From Paracoccaceae bacterium (GTDB taxonomy: Bacteria; Pseudomonadota; Alphaproteobacteria; Rhodobacterales; Rhodobacteraceae), in NCBI GenBank assembly GCA_003605175.1, contig QWDA01000003.1, positions 1 through 64,000 of the forward strand: a stretch of 64,000 nt of DNA. Direction: 5' to 3'. Position 1 is the first letter of the stretch. Each line of letters opens with the position of its first letter. Positions 25,709 through 34,982 of the stretch are shown piece by piece. Under the pieces are notes generated by a model that had not been told where the DNA came from, did no database searches, and saw only the letters and a program-made list of their open reading frames with translations. Made by a program: the position numbers and the translations under genes.

Positions 25709-26596
25709 TCAGTCGAGCCGCGCCGCGATATCCTTGGGGCAGCCCTCGGCGGGCTGGCCCGGGCGCTGGCGGGCGATCATGAATTGCTGCCGGTACTGGG
25801 CGCGGTAGGCCTCGATCTCCGGGCTCACGAGCTGGATGCCGGAGATCTTGCCGAGCGCCTTGTCGCGCAGCGCCTCGCCGCAACCCCAGTCGCCGAAATG
25901 CATCTCGAAGAGCGCCCATTCGAAATAGCTGTTCGACGATTGCAGCCCCGCCCCCTCGGTGCCGATCACCTTCAGCGCGTCGACCGCCTGCGAATAGTTC
26001 GCGCGCACCCGGTCGAGATCGATGCCGTTCGGGTCGGCGGTGGCCAGCGCGCCCTTGAGCCGGAAGATGTCGGAGACCAGGGTCACGTCGGCCTCAGCCT
26101 GCGCCTTCTCGAGCGCGGCGTCGAACAGCCGCTCGGCCAGGTCGATCCGCCCGGCCTGGCCCGCCGTATAGGCGAAGAGCACGATTTCGGCGGCTTCGAG
26201 CGTCGGCGCATAGCGCTCGATGGCGTCGGCGTTCTTGGTGAAGATCGTGTATTTCTTGCTCGACACGGCGCGAGAATAGAAGGTGCGGGTGTCCTGCGAC
26301 TTGAGCCCGTCGAAGCGCACCGCGTAATCCGCGTCGATATCGGCGAGGGTGAGCGCGGTTTCCCGCAGCGCGGCGCGCTCGGCATCCTCGCGGGCCTTGG
26401 GCGTCAGGATGAACCTGTCCCAGACGCCGAGCGGAAAGGTGTAGAGCAGCGCGACCACGAGGGTCGCGACCCCGCCCCATTCCTTCAGATGGTCGATGGG
26501 CGATTTCGGCTTCGGCGCGGTCCGCGCCTCGAGCACCGCGAGCCGGGTCTCCAGGCTTTGCGGCGCCGCCTCGGGATGGGTTTCGGGCTCGGTCAT
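25709..26596 (-). CDS. Membrane-anchored helical-repeat protein of unknown function
   Basis: The product is 295 residues. A short coiled start (SLETRLAVLEARTAPKPKSP) leads into one membrane helix (WGGVATLVVALLYTFPLGVW, about residues 40-60). The remainder is alpha-helical and Ala/Glu-rich with TPR-like pairs (TLEAAEIVLFAYTAGQAGRIDLAERL; DLDRVRANYSQAVDALKVIG). I recognise no named family. The ATG at 26596 is well supported by GGAGG seven bases upstream. It is divergent from rimO with a 142-base gap. Confidence 0.75.
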   Translation of the reverse strand: MTEPETHPEAAPQSLETRLAVLEARTAPKPKSPIDHLKEWGGVATLVVALLYTFPLGVWDRFILTPKAREDAERAALRETALTLADIDADYAVRFDGLKSQDTRTFYSRAVSSKKYTIFTKNADAIERYAPTLEAAEIVLFAYTAGQAGRIDLAERLFDAALEKAQAEADVTLVSDIFRLKGALATADPNGIDLDRVRANYSQAVDALKVIGTEGAGLQSSNSYFEWALFEMHFGDWGCGEALRDKALGKISGIQLVSPEIEAYRAQYRQQFMIARQRPGQPAEGCPKDIAARLD

Positions 26597-26738
26597 GGAA
26601 CCTCCGGGCCAATCGGATCTGAAATTCGGGTCGCGGGAAATGCACCGGTTCAATGCGGGCAGGATAGCATGAAACCGGCAAGGGACGGAAGAAATCCGGG
26701 CTGTCCTTCGGCCGGGCGACGGGATATGAGCGCTCGCC

Positions 26739-28109
26739 ATGCAGAACCCGCCCGATCTCCGCCCCGACCTTGCCCGCGCCCGCGTGCCCGATGCCCGCCG
26801 CGAAGGGCAGCCGACCATCGGCATGGTCTCGCTCGGCTGCCCCAAGGCGCTGGTGGACAGCGAGCGGATCCTGACCCTGCTGCGCGCCGAGGGCTACGCG
26901 ATCAGCCCGGACTATGCCGGCGCCGAAGCGGTGATCGTGAATACCTGCGGCTTTCTCGACAGCGCCAAGGCGGAGAGCCTCGAGGCGATCGGCGAAGCCC
27001 TGAAGGAAAACGGCCGGGTGATCGTGACGGGGTGCCTCGGCGCGGAGCCCGAATACATCACCGGCGCGCATCCCAAGGTGCTGGCGGTGACCGGCCCGCA
27101 TCAATACGAGGCGGTGCTGGACGCGGTGCATCACGCGGTGCCGCCTGCGCCCGACCCGTTCGTTGACCTGCTGCCGGCCTCGGGCGTGACGCTGACGCCC
27201 CGGCATTACAGCTACCTGAAGATCTCCGAGGGCTGTAACCACAAGTGCCGGTTCTGCATCATCCCCGACATGCGCGGGAAGCTGCAATCGCGCCCCGCGC
27301 ACGCGGTGATGCGCGAGGCGGAGCGGCTGGTGGAGGCCGGTGTCCGCGAACTTCTCGTGATCTCGCAGGACAGCTCGGCCTATGGCGTCGATATCCGCCA
27401 TGCCGAGGCCAACGGGCACCGGGCGCATATCACCGATCTGGCGCGCGATCTGGGCGGGCTCGGCGCCTGGGTGCGGCTCCATTACATCTACCCCTATCCG
27501 CATGTCTCGGAGCTGATCCCGCTGATGGCCGAGGGGCTGGTGCTGCCCTATCTCGACATCCCGTTCCAGCATGCCGATCCGGGCGTGCTGCGCCGCATGG
27601 CGCGGCCGGCGGCGGCAGAGAAGACGCTGGAGCGGATCGCCGAATGGCGCGCGATCTGCCCCGAGATCGCGCTGCGCTCCACCTTCATCGTGGGCTATCC
27701 CGGCGAGACCGAGGCGGAGTTCCAGGTGCTGCTCGACTGGCTCGACGAGGCGCAGCTCGACCGGGTCGGCTGCTTCCGCTACGAGAATGTCGCGGGCGCG
27801 CGCTCGAACGAGCTGCCGGACCACGTGGCCGACGAGGTCAAGGACGAGCGCTGGCACCGGTTCATGGAGAAGGCGCAGGCGATTTCCGAGGCGAAGCTCG
27901 CGGCGAAGGTCGGCAAGCGGCTCGACGTGATCGTCGACGAGCTGGATGGCGAGGCGGCGACCTGCCGCACCATGGCCGACGCGCCGGAGATCGACGGCAA
28001 CCTCTTCATCGACGAGGGGTTCGAGGGGCTCGCCCCCGGCGATATCGTGACGGTCGAGGTGGACGAGGCGGGCGAGTACGACCTCTGGGGGCGGCTGATG
28101 AGCCGATAG
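26739..28109 (+). CDS. rimO: Ribosomal protein S12 methylthiotransferase
   Basis: This 456-residue radical-SAM enzyme adds a methylthio group to the conserved Asp of ribosomal protein S12. The N-terminal UPF0004 domain binds one 4Fe-4S cluster through Cys in [16 protein letters not shown] and [10 protein letters not shown]. The radical-SAM CxxxCxxC is [13 protein letters not shown] near residue 165, and the C-terminal TRAM domain covers about 385-456. RimO is told from MiaB by the [10 protein letters not shown] and [10 protein letters not shown] stretches. The lower-GC islet starts right after its stop. Confidence 0.97.
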   Translation: MQNPPDLRPDLARARVPDARREGQPTIGMVSLGCPKALVDSERILTLLRAEGYAISPDYAGAEAVIVNTCGFLDSAKAESLEAIGEALKENGRVIVTGCLGAEPEYITGAHPKVLAVTGPHQYEAVLDAVHHAVPPAPDPFVDLLPASGVTLTPRHYSYLKISEGCNHKCRFCIIPDMRGKLQSRPAHAVMREAERLVEAGVRELLVISQDSSAYGVDIRHAEANGHRAHITDLARDLGGLGAWVRLHYIYPYPHVSELIPLMAEGLVLPYLDIPFQHADPGVLRRMARPAAAEKTLERIAEWRAICPEIALRSTFIVGYPGETEAEFQVLLDWLDEAQLDRVGCFRYENVAGARSNELPDHVADEVKDERWHRFMEKAQAISEAKLAAKVGKRLDVIVDELDGEAATCRTMADAPEIDGNLFIDEGFEGLAPGDIVTVEVDEAGEYDLWGRLMSR

Positions 28110-29370
28110 GCACCGAGCTACGCTTCGGGCCACATTGCCAGTGGCCGCTCCGAGCCCTGAGTGACGGATGCTGCACTTTGCGCGAATGTCTGGATTCGCC
28201 AGTCGGCCGGAAATGTGGCAAACTCAATGCAGGTTTCGCGGAGGCTTTGTGGCGCTGGTCTTTATTGATCTCGGAGAAACGTTCAGAAGTATTGAAATGT
28301 CCGGTTAAGGAAGCGGCGCTTATCCGCCCCCAAGAGCTCGTAAAATTCCTCCAACAAGTGCCAACGCTCCCTCTGCGGTGAGATTGCCCGCTGCTCCAGC
28401 AAGAGCGGATCGTATATCCTGGGTGAGCCCCCTTAGCTTCCCGGTATCCGGAGCTTCTTTTTCCGCTTCAACTATCGTGGCATCGATAATGTCTGGCAGC
28501 GTTTCACTAGCGCCAACCTCCACCAAGTCGGGTGCTGCGTCTCGCAGCTTGTGCAATCCCTCTCTGATTTCGGTCACATTACTTGACGTTAAGGAGATGT
28601 CACCAGACGTATTACCGGTTCCCATATTGCCAGAAAAGTTATCGATCTTCCCAATGTTGAACGTGGTCATGACAGTCCTTGCGCTTTCAACTTCTCGATC
28701 ATCGAAAGAAAATCCTTCTCCTACGACACCGTTGCGTTCCATCTCGATGGCCCAATCGAGAACTTTGTTGCGAACAAAGTCTAAAATGCCGACTATTCCA
28801 CCCCTTGGAATCTGTACAACCATTCTGGCTGTTGATGCGGACATTAACTTATTCATTTCTATTACAAGTTCGTCAGGAAGCGGAAAGTGGTAAAGACCGC
28901 TATCACCATTGGAGATAAGGTCTCGGAGTCCGCCAATTCCCTGAGCAACCATGGCGGTGCCTATGGCTTCCGCGACTGTAGCATTGTTAGTCTGAACGGG
29001 CAGCCAGCCGTGGATAGGGATCCATCCTGCGGGTTGCCCATGAAGTATTCGGTGCGGTGGCAACTCGCCACTGTAGCCATTAAGTTCGCTGTCCACCCAG
29101 CTCTCTAGGTCGCCAAGTTTCAGCTTTGTGGCCGCCAACTTCACACGTCGCAGCAACGATTCAACTGGGACAGTCTCGTCCAGACAAGCTTTCTGAATTT
29201 CAAGAATCAAACCACTCACAGAAAAGTCCTTCTTCGCGGTTTTTCGATCAAGTACGCGGCGGCCCGTAACGTTATGATAGCGACCTTTGTCACGCTGCAC
29301 TACATAGCAGCCGTTGCCGCAGTTGCAGCGAAAGTTCACTTCGTCCGCACAGCCGCCATCCGACGGGACA
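28110..29370. other. Low-GC islet carrying the AbiTii gene
   Basis: Base composition drops sharply between the rimO stop and about 29370. Four 60-base lines that I counted by hand inside it (28501, 28561, 28681, 28801) were 60, 43, 48 and 42% GC; a rimO line (27541) was about 65%. Codon use in the gene is also unlike the neighbours (TTT, ATT, AAA, GAA common). I found no direct repeats, tRNA or integrase at the edges. The 210 bases 28110-28319 and the 291 bases 29220-29510 hold no gene I can support. Confidence 0.75.
28320..29219 (-). CDS. AbiTii-domain protein, putative abortive-infection phage-defence toxin
   Basis: The product is 299 residues from a GTG at 29219, chosen because AAGAAGGA sits seven bases upstream. 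Residues 1-180 match the AbiTii domain: GLILEIQKACLDETVPVESLL, ATKLKLGDLESWVDSELNGY, ELPPHRIL and IHGWLPVQ. AbiTii is a component of the lactococcal AbiT abortive-infection system. After a FNIGKIDNFSGNMG turn-rich linker (about 187-212) come a polar helical region and a hydrophobic Gly/Ala-rich tail (AGAAGNLTAEGALALVGGILRAL), which might act on membranes. No partner gene is adjacent. The composition marks recent transfer. The frame remains open upstream; a second possible GTG at 29339 would add 40 residues including a CxCxxxC motif. Confidence 0.82.
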   Translation of the reverse strand: MSGLILEIQKACLDETVPVESLLRRVKLAATKLKLGDLESWVDSELNGYSGELPPHRILHGQPAGWIPIHGWLPVQTNNATVAEAIGTAMVAQGIGGLRDLISNGDSGLYHFPLPDELVIEMNKLMSASTARMVVQIPRGGIVGILDFVRNKVLDWAIEMERNGVVGEGFSFDDREVESARTVMTTFNIGKIDNFSGNMGTGNTSGDISLTSSNVTEIREGLHKLRDAAPDLVEVGASETLPDIIDATIVEAEKEAPDTGKLRGLTQDIRSALAGAAGNLTAEGALALVGGILRALGGG

Positions 29371-29510
29371 TCGGGGCGGAGCACGGAGGGCAGGTGAGCG
29401 GCGGCGGGCGGTGATGCCGCCTGCGTCGTTTTCGGGCCCGTTGTCGACCTCGGCATGGACTCCCCGCGCTGTTCTTCCGAAGCTCTCGCGAGGCCGACGG
29501 AGTCCCGCCC

Positions 29511-31556
29511 ATGTCGAATGACCCCCTCCTCCAGCCCTACCGGCTGAAGCATCTCACCCTGAAGAACCGGATCATGACCACGAGCCACGAGCCGGCCTAT
29601 CCCGAGGACGGCATGCCGAAGGCGCGCTACCGGGCATATCACGCGGAGCGGGCGAAGGCGGGGGTGGCGCTGGCGATGACGGCGGGCTCGGCGGTGGTGT
29701 CGCGGGATTCGCCGCCCGCGTTCAACAACGTTCTGGCCTACCGGGACGAGGTGGTGCCCTGGATCCGCGAGCTGGTCGAGGCCTGCCACGAACATGGCTG
29801 CGCGGTGATGATCCAGCTCACCCATCTCGGCCGCCGCACCCGCTGGGACAGGGGCGACTGGCTGCCCTCGGTCTCCCCGGCGATGCATCGCGAACCGGCG
29901 CACCGGGCGTTCCCCAAGCTGATCGAGGACTGGGACATCGCGCGGATCATCTCCGACTACGCCGACGCGGCCGAGCGCATGCAGGCGGGCGGCATGGACG
30001 GGGTCGAACTCGAGGCCTACGGCCACCTGATGGATGCGTTCTGGTCGCCGCTGACGAACCGGATGGACGGTCCCTATGGCGCCGGAAGCCTGGAAAGCCG
30101 GATGCGGTTCTCGCTGGAAGTGATCGACGCGATCCGCGCGCGGGTCGGGCCGGGGTTCATCCTGGGCCTGCGCTTCGTCGGCGACGAGGCCGAGGCGGGC
30201 GGGATCGACGCCGGGGAAGGTCTGCGGATCGCCCGGGCCCTGAAGGAGACCGGGCGGGTCGATTTCCTGAACGTGATCCGCGGCCGGGTCCATACCGATC
30301 CGGCGCTGACCAGGGTGATCCCGGTCCAGGGCATGAAGAGCGCGCCGCATCTGGATTTCGCGGGCCGGGTGCGGCGGGAGATCGGGTTGCCCACCTTCCA
30401 CGCCGCGCGCATTCCCGATGTGGCGACGGCGCGCCACGCGGTGGCCGGGGGGCTGCTCGACATGGTGGGGATGACCCGGGCGCATATGGCCGACCCGCAT
30501 ATCGTGCGGAAGATCGTCGAGGGACGCGAGGACGACATCCGCCCCTGCGTGGGCGCGACCTACTGCCTCGACCGGATCTACCAGGGCGGCGAGGCGCTCT
30601 GCATCCACAACCCGGCCACCGGGCGGGAGCTGACCATGCCGCATGTGATCGCGCCGGCCAGGGCGCGGAAGCGGGTGGTGGTGGCGGGCGCGGGGCCGGG
30701 CGGGCTGGAAGCCGCGCGGGTGGCGGCGGAGCGCGGCCATGCGGTGACGGTGTTCGAGGCCGCCGACGCGCCGGGCGGGCAGATCCGGCTGGCGGCGACC
30801 AACCCGCGACGGCGCGAGATGATCGGCATCATCGACTGGCGCATGGCGCAATGCGCCGCGCGCGAGGTGGCGTTCCGCTTCAACCGCTGGGCGGAGGCGG
30901 AGGACATCACCGCGCTCGCGCCCGATATCGTGGTGGTGGCGACGGGCGGCCTCGCACAGACCGAGCTCTACGAGCAGGAAGGCGAATCCGAGCTGGTCGC
31001 CTCGGCCTGGGACGTGCTCTCGGGCGACGTGATGCCCGAGGGCCATGTGCTGGTCTATGACGAGGCGGGCGACCATCCGGGGCTGCAGGCCGCCGAGAAG
31101 GCCGCCGCCCTGGGCGCGACGGTCGAGGTGATGACGCCCGACCGGACCTTCGCGCCCGAGATCATGGGGATGACGCTGACCCCCTACATGCAGGCCCTGC
31201 AGGACAAGCCCGTCACCTTCACCGTGGCGCGGCGGCTTCTGGCGGTGGCGCGCGAGGGCAACCGGATCCGCGCCACCATCGGCACCGATTACAGCGGGCA
31301 CCGGCAGGAGGCGCTCTACGACCGGGTGGTGGTGAACTACGGCACAAGGCCGCTCGCCGACCTCTATCACGACCTCCGGCCGCTCTCGCGGAACCTCGGC
31401 GCGATCGACCATGAGGCGCTGATCGCCGGTCGGCCGCAGGCGCTGGCGCCGAACCCCGAGGGTGCGTTCCAGCTGTTCCGGATCGGCGATGCCGTCGCGC
31501 CGCGCAACATCCACGCGGCGATCCATGACGCGCTGCGGCTGATGAAGGATCTCTGA
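29511..31556 (+). CDS. NADH:flavin oxidoreductase of the DgcA / N-methylproline demethylase type
   Basis: This 681-residue trimethylamine-dehydrogenase-like flavoenzyme probably removes N-methyl groups from dimethylglycine- or methylproline-like substrates. The N-terminal FMN barrel (1-345) shows RIMTTSHEPAYPEDG, QLTHLGRRTRWD and ELEAYGHLMDAF. An iron-sulfur segment RPCVGATYCLDR ... ALCIHNPATGRE follows. The C-terminal FAD/NAD domain has VVVAGAGPGGLEAARVAAERG and PDIVVVATGG. Only three of the four cluster Cys of trimethylamine dehydrogenase are present: CxxC-xx-C has become C-x5-C, with Ala at the second position. It stands alone next to the AbiTii islet; no partner demethylase subunits are nearby. 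Confidence 0.85.
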   Translation: MSNDPLLQPYRLKHLTLKNRIMTTSHEPAYPEDGMPKARYRAYHAERAKAGVALAMTAGSAVVSRDSPPAFNNVLAYRDEVVPWIRELVEACHEHGCAVMIQLTHLGRRTRWDRGDWLPSVSPAMHREPAHRAFPKLIEDWDIARIISDYADAAERMQAGGMDGVELEAYGHLMDAFWSPLTNRMDGPYGAGSLESRMRFSLEVIDAIRARVGPGFILGLRFVGDEAEAGGIDAGEGLRIARALKETGRVDFLNVIRGRVHTDPALTRVIPVQGMKSAPHLDFAGRVRREIGLPTFHAARIPDVATARHAVAGGLLDMVGMTRAHMADPHIVRKIVEGREDDIRPCVGATYCLDRIYQGGEALCIHNPATGRELTMPHVIAPARARKRVVVAGAGPGGLEAARVAAERGHAVTVFEAADAPGGQIRLAATNPRRREMIGIIDWRMAQCAAREVAFRFNRWAEAEDITALAPDIVVVATGGLAQTELYEQEGESELVASAWDVLSGDVMPEGHVLVYDEAGDHPGLQAAEKAAALGATVEVMTPDRTFAPEIMGMTLTPYMQALQDKPVTFTVARRLLAVAREGNRIRATIGTDYSGHRQEALYDRVVVNYGTRPLADLYHDLRPLSRNLGAIDHEALIAGRPQALAPNPEGAFQLFRIGDAVAPRNIHAAIHDALRLMKDL

Positions 31557-31560
31557 GGCG

Positions 31561-32532
31561 TCAGGTCTCGAGCGCCGCGATGAGGCGGCGGAACCGCTGC
31601 GCCAGATGCAGTCGGCGCGGCACGGGGCGGGTCCGGATCAGCGAATGCGCGAGAAGCTCCGCGAGCGTGGTGCGGTCCAGCGGCTTGGCAAAATGCAACG
31701 TCACCGATGCCGCGACATGCCGTTTCAGCCTGGCCTCGAACTCCTTGTCGCCCATGACGAGCGTGGCCGGATCGTCGATCCCGAGCGCCTCGAAGAGCCG
31801 GAAATCGCCGGCATCCTCGGGAACGAAGCGGAACCCGCTGCCGCCCAGCATCGTGACGATCCCCCTCTGCCGCATCGTGCCGCCCTTCAGCTCGGCCCGG
31901 ATCGCGCAGGAGCGCCATTGCAAGCGCAGCGCCTGGGTGAAGACGAAGGCGGTGCGGATGAGGTAGGCGGCGGTAATCATCCCCGAGAGCGCGATGAGGA
32001 GCGAGCCGATCCACACCGTCCGCGTCGGGTCCCAGTAATCCGGCCCGGATCGCAGATGTTCCGCCAATGCCGAGAGGCCGAAGCTCGGCGCGCCCGACGG
32101 CTCCTGTGCCGCCTCACCGTCGGCGGACTTGCGGGTACAGACGCGATCGACGAACCTTTCCGCCCGGTGCACCGCGTCCTCGAACGCGAAGCGATCCTGG
32201 ATCCCTCCCTCCGCGGCCAGCCGCCGTGCCACCGATGCCAGATGAATCACGGCATCGGATCTCGAGGCCGAATCGAGCGAGGCGAGGCGCGACCGCCGGT
32301 CGGTCGGATCCCAGACCGCCGCGAGCTTCTCCAGCCAGTCAAGCTCCACCTGCTCGGGCGGCCGGCCGGAGCGCATCAGCGCGCCCATGAGGCCCACGAG
32401 CGCCCTTGTATCCTGGGAGATCGTGCACTCCGCGCGGGCTATGCCCCCGGTTCCGGTGCCGGCCCATGCGAGAAGGACGGTCAGCACCAGTGCCGGCCAG
32501 GTCGTTCGTCGTCGCCGATCCCTATGGGCCAC
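31561..32532 (-). CDS. Membrane protein of unknown function, possibly PilZ-like C-terminus
   Basis: This 323-residue protein has an N-terminal signal or anchor (PALVLTVLLAWAGTGTGGIARA) and a roughly 150-residue extracytoplasmic helical region with three Cys. A membrane helix (WIGSLLIALSGMITAAYLI) and a cytosolic C-terminal domain follow. That domain reads WRSCAIRAELKGGTMRQRGIV then GSGFRFVP, which recalls a PilZ barrel, but the motif is degenerate. The GTG at 32532 is chosen for AAGGAC and GGAGG upstream. It converges on the flavin oxidoreductase with a 4-base gap. I cannot name a function. Confidence 0.7.
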   Translation of the reverse strand: MAHRDRRRRTTWPALVLTVLLAWAGTGTGGIARAECTISQDTRALVGLMGALMRSGRPPEQVELDWLEKLAAVWDPTDRRSRLASLDSASRSDAVIHLASVARRLAAEGGIQDRFAFEDAVHRAERFVDRVCTRKSADGEAAQEPSGAPSFGLSALAEHLRSGPDYWDPTRTVWIGSLLIALSGMITAAYLIRTAFVFTQALRLQWRSCAIRAELKGGTMRQRGIVTMLGGSGFRFVPEDAGDFRLFEALGIDDPATLVMGDKEFEARLKRHVAASVTLHFAKPLDRTTLAELLAHSLIRTRPVPRRLHLAQRFRRLIAALET

Positions 32533-32660
32533 GCGTCCTTGTCCCTCCGAGATTTTCCACAAGCGTTCCCCGAGGGTAGACTCCTCAACCTTACCGAAGG
32601 GTTGCGGGTTTCCGGCGAAATCTAGGTTTTCTTTTGGTCATTCTTAAAAGACGCGCGCGG

Positions 32661-33116
32661 CTAGCCACCCCGCCGGGCCGCCCCGATCAGCCGGTCGAGC
32701 GCCTGCAGGAAGCGCGACCTGTCGGCCCTGGAGAACCCTGCGCCGCCGCCCTGGAGGAACGGGTTCGCCGCGCGGAGGTCCTGCATCAGGTCGCGGGTGG
32801 CGAGGCGCTGGCCGATATTGGCTTCGGTGAATACCTCGCCGTTCGGCTGCAGCGCCCGGGCGCCGGCCTTGACGCAGCGGTCGGCGAGCGGGATGTCGGC
32901 GGTCACCACCACATCGCCCGGCCCGCAATGCTCGGCGATCCAGAGATCGGCCGCGTCAGGCCCCTCCTCGACCACGACGAGCGACACGAGGGGGTTCCGC
33001 GAGGGCCGGATCCCGCCATTGCAGACCAGAACCATCGGCACGCCGAGCCGGGTCGCCACCCGCTCGGCCTCCGACTTCACCGGGCAGGCGTCGGCGTCGA
33101 TATAAAGAGTGGTCAC
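32661..33116 (-). CDS. YaiI/YqxD (DUF188, UPF0178) family protein
   Basis: This 151-residue protein has the family start [18 protein letters not shown] and the later segments [18 protein letters not shown] and [23 protein letters not shown]. The aspartates suggest a PIN-like nuclease fold, but biochemical function is not established. The GTG at 33116 overlaps the stop of the DUF1523 gene as GTGA, so the two are coupled. Confidence 0.92.
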   Translation of the reverse strand: MTTLYIDADACPVKSEAERVATRLGVPMVLVCNGGIRPSRNPLVSLVVVEEGPDAADLWIAEHCGPGDVVVTADIPLADRCVKAGARALQPNGEVFTEANIGQRLATRDLMQDLRAANPFLQGGGAGFSRADRSRFLQALDRLIGAARRGG

Positions 33117-33733
33117 CGCCCGGTCAGCCGCCGCCAGAGCCCGCGCCCGCGGGCCTTGGCGTCCTCGGCGGTGTCCTCGATCCCGTCGAGCAGGGGGTCG
33201 ATCCGTGCCTCGCGGAAATTCCGCCAGAGCCGCCAGAGCCAGAGGATCAGCGCGGCGAGCAGGACGAAGAAGATGATGTTGAACCAGGGGATGATCCGCG
33301 CATCCGGCCCGCTCACCACCCAGATCGACGTCGCGTTCGGATAGATCGTGAAGAACCCGCTGCGCCAGCCGTAATAGCGCACCGCGACCCAGCGCGGCGC
33401 CGCGGCGCTGGACTGGAAATCCTGCGCCTTGGTCTGGAGATCGGCGCTGTCGAACTTGAAATAGGGCGGCCAGAAGCCGGTATCCTCGTTCCGGAACACC
33501 CGTGTCTTGCCGTTCGGCCGCACCGTGTTGACAAGCCGCACATCGGTGCCGATCAGATCGCCCTGGGCGTTCCGCATCCGATTGGCGTAGAACATGCCGT
33601 TCCACCCCACATTGATCCGCTGCATGTCGGTGCCGCGGATGCTGACGATATCGTGCCGGGGCAGGTTGTACTGCAGGAACAGCCCCGTCCCGAGGACGAT
33701 CAGGGCCAGAAAGCTCCATTTGACGTAACGCAT
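33113..33733 (-). CDS. DUF1523 family protein
   Basis: This 206-residue protein has an N-terminal membrane anchor ([17 protein letters not shown]), a periplasmic domain with [24 protein letters not shown] and [17 protein letters not shown], and a second helix ([18 protein letters not shown]) near residue 165. These are marks of DUF1523, an uncharacterised proteobacterial family common in Rhodobacterales. The ATG at 33733 follows GGGAG. It is coupled to the YaiI-type gene downstream. Confidence 0.88.
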   Translation of the reverse strand: MRYVKWSFLALIVLGTGLFLQYNLPRHDIVSIRGTDMQRINVGWNGMFYANRMRNAQGDLIGTDVRLVNTVRPNGKTRVFRNEDTGFWPPYFKFDSADLQTKAQDFQSSAAAPRWVAVRYYGWRSGFFTIYPNATSIWVVSGPDARIIPWFNIIFFVLLAALILWLWRLWRNFREARIDPLLDGIEDTAEDAKARGRGLWRRLTGR

Positions 33734-33787
33734 TCGCGGGTCTCCCACCGATACGCCCTAGATAGGCCCCGGCGCGGCCCGCCGCAA

Positions 33788-34138
33788 TCAATCGGGGTCG
33801 CGGGCCGCCATCCGCTCGCCGCGCCGCCGCTCGATCCCGGTGCCGAGCGCCAGCGCCGTGAGCGCGAGGACCGGCCCCCAGATCAGCGCGGCGCGGAGCC
33901 CGAGATGCCAGAAATGCGCCGCCGCGCCGGGGGCGGAGGCGGCGACACCCGGCCCGGTCTGCCAGGCATATTGCGCGAAGACGAGCCCGGCCCCGGCAAG
34001 CGCCAGGATCGGGACCGAAAGGGCGAGCGCCACGGCGAGGCCGCGCAGGCTGTCGGGCAGGGCGCGCATCAGGGCCCGGGGCACCGCCCAGCCCAGCGCG
34101 CCGAGAAACAGGACCGACAGGATCAGATCGAGGGTCAT
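33788..34138 (-). CDS. Small three-helix membrane protein of unknown function
   Basis: The product is 116 residues with three hydrophobic segments ([55 protein letters not shown]) and a basic C-terminus ([14 protein letters not shown]). No family is recognised. It precedes the DUF1523 gene on the same strand with a 54-base gap and is divergent from the SDR gene at 34224. Confidence 0.65.
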   Translation of the reverse strand: MTLDLILSVLFLGALGWAVPRALMRALPDSLRGLAVALALSVPILALAGAGLVFAQYAWQTGPGVAASAPGAAAHFWHLGLRAALIWGPVLALTALALGTGIERRRGERMAARDPD

Positions 34139-34223
34139 CGCGGGGAAGTCTCGCGCGCCGCCGCGATGCTCACAAGGCGAAACCGGCTTTCCGGCGGGGG
34201 CCGTTCCATGGCAACAAGGCGCC

Positions 34224-34964
34224 ATGGGACTGGAGAACAAGACGGCCATCGTCACCGGCGGCGGATCGGGCTTCGGCGCGGGCATCGCGCGGGCCTTCGC
34301 CGCCCGGGGCGCGAGCGTCATGGTCGCCGACATCGATGCCGGCGCGGCCAGCCGCCTGGCCGATGAAGTGGGCGGCCTCGCGGAGCGGGTGGATGTGGCC
34401 GACAGTGCCAGCGTCGCGGCGATGGCCGAGGCCGCGCTCGACGCCTGGGGCCGGGTCGACATCCTTGTCAACAATGCCGGGATCACCCATCTGCCGGCCT
34501 TCCTGGAGGACGTGACCGAGGAGGATTTCGACCGGGTCCTCGCGGTCAACGCCAAATCGGTCTACCTCACCGCGCGGCATCTCGTTCCGGCGATGAAACG
34601 GGCCGGCCGGGGCGCGATCCTCAACGTCGCCTCCACCGCCGGGATCTCGCCCCGGCCCAGGCTCAACTGGTACAATGCGTCGAAGGGCTGGATGATCACC
34701 GCCACCAAGACCATGGCGGTGGAACTCGCGCCCTTCGGCATCCGGGTGAACGCGATCTGCCCGGTGGCGGGCGACACGCCGCTCCTGAAGCGCTTCCTCG
34801 GCGAGGACACGCCGGAGATGCGCGCGAAATTCCTCGCCACGATCCCGATGGGCCGGTTCTCGACGCCCGAGGACATGGGCAATGCCGCGCTCTATCTCTG
34901 CTCGGACGCCGCCGGCATGGTCACCGGCGTGGCGATGGAAGTCGATGGCGGGCGCTGCATATGA
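34224..34964 (+). CDS. SDR-family oxidoreductase
   Basis: This 246-residue classical short-chain dehydrogenase has the NAD(P) loop TGGGSGFGAGIA, NNAG at about residue 88, the catalytic Ser in VASTAGIS and the YNASKG Tyr-Lys pair. The Asp after strand 2 (VMVADIDAG) favours NAD over NADP. The tail GVAMEVDGGRCI is typical. Substrate is unknown; relatives include 3-oxoacyl-ACP reductase-like and glucose dehydrogenase-like enzymes. It lies 18 bases upstream of the P1 peptidase gene, so the two probably share a transcript. Confidence 0.92.
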   Translation: MGLENKTAIVTGGGSGFGAGIARAFAARGASVMVADIDAGAASRLADEVGGLAERVDVADSASVAAMAEAALDAWGRVDILVNNAGITHLPAFLEDVTEEDFDRVLAVNAKSVYLTARHLVPAMKRAGRGAILNVASTAGISPRPRLNWYNASKGWMITATKTMAVELAPFGIRVNAICPVAGDTPLLKRFLGEDTPEMRAKFLATIPMGRFSTPEDMGNAALYLCSDAAGMVTGVAMEVDGGRCI

Positions 34965-34982
34965 GCCGGGACGTCTGAGCCG

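Noticed and set aside
28378-28893. A 171-codon plus-strand frame opposite AbiTii as an antitoxin or partner gene
   Set aside because: It is Ser/Ile-rich antisense of the AbiTii coding region with no ribosome site; a separate partner gene is not supported.
28320-31526. One 1068-codon minus-strand frame covering both the AbiTii gene and the strand opposite the flavin oxidoreductase
   Set aside because: Only the last 300 codons have protein-like composition; the rest is the antisense of a well-supported enzyme. A ribosome site marks the true start at 29219.
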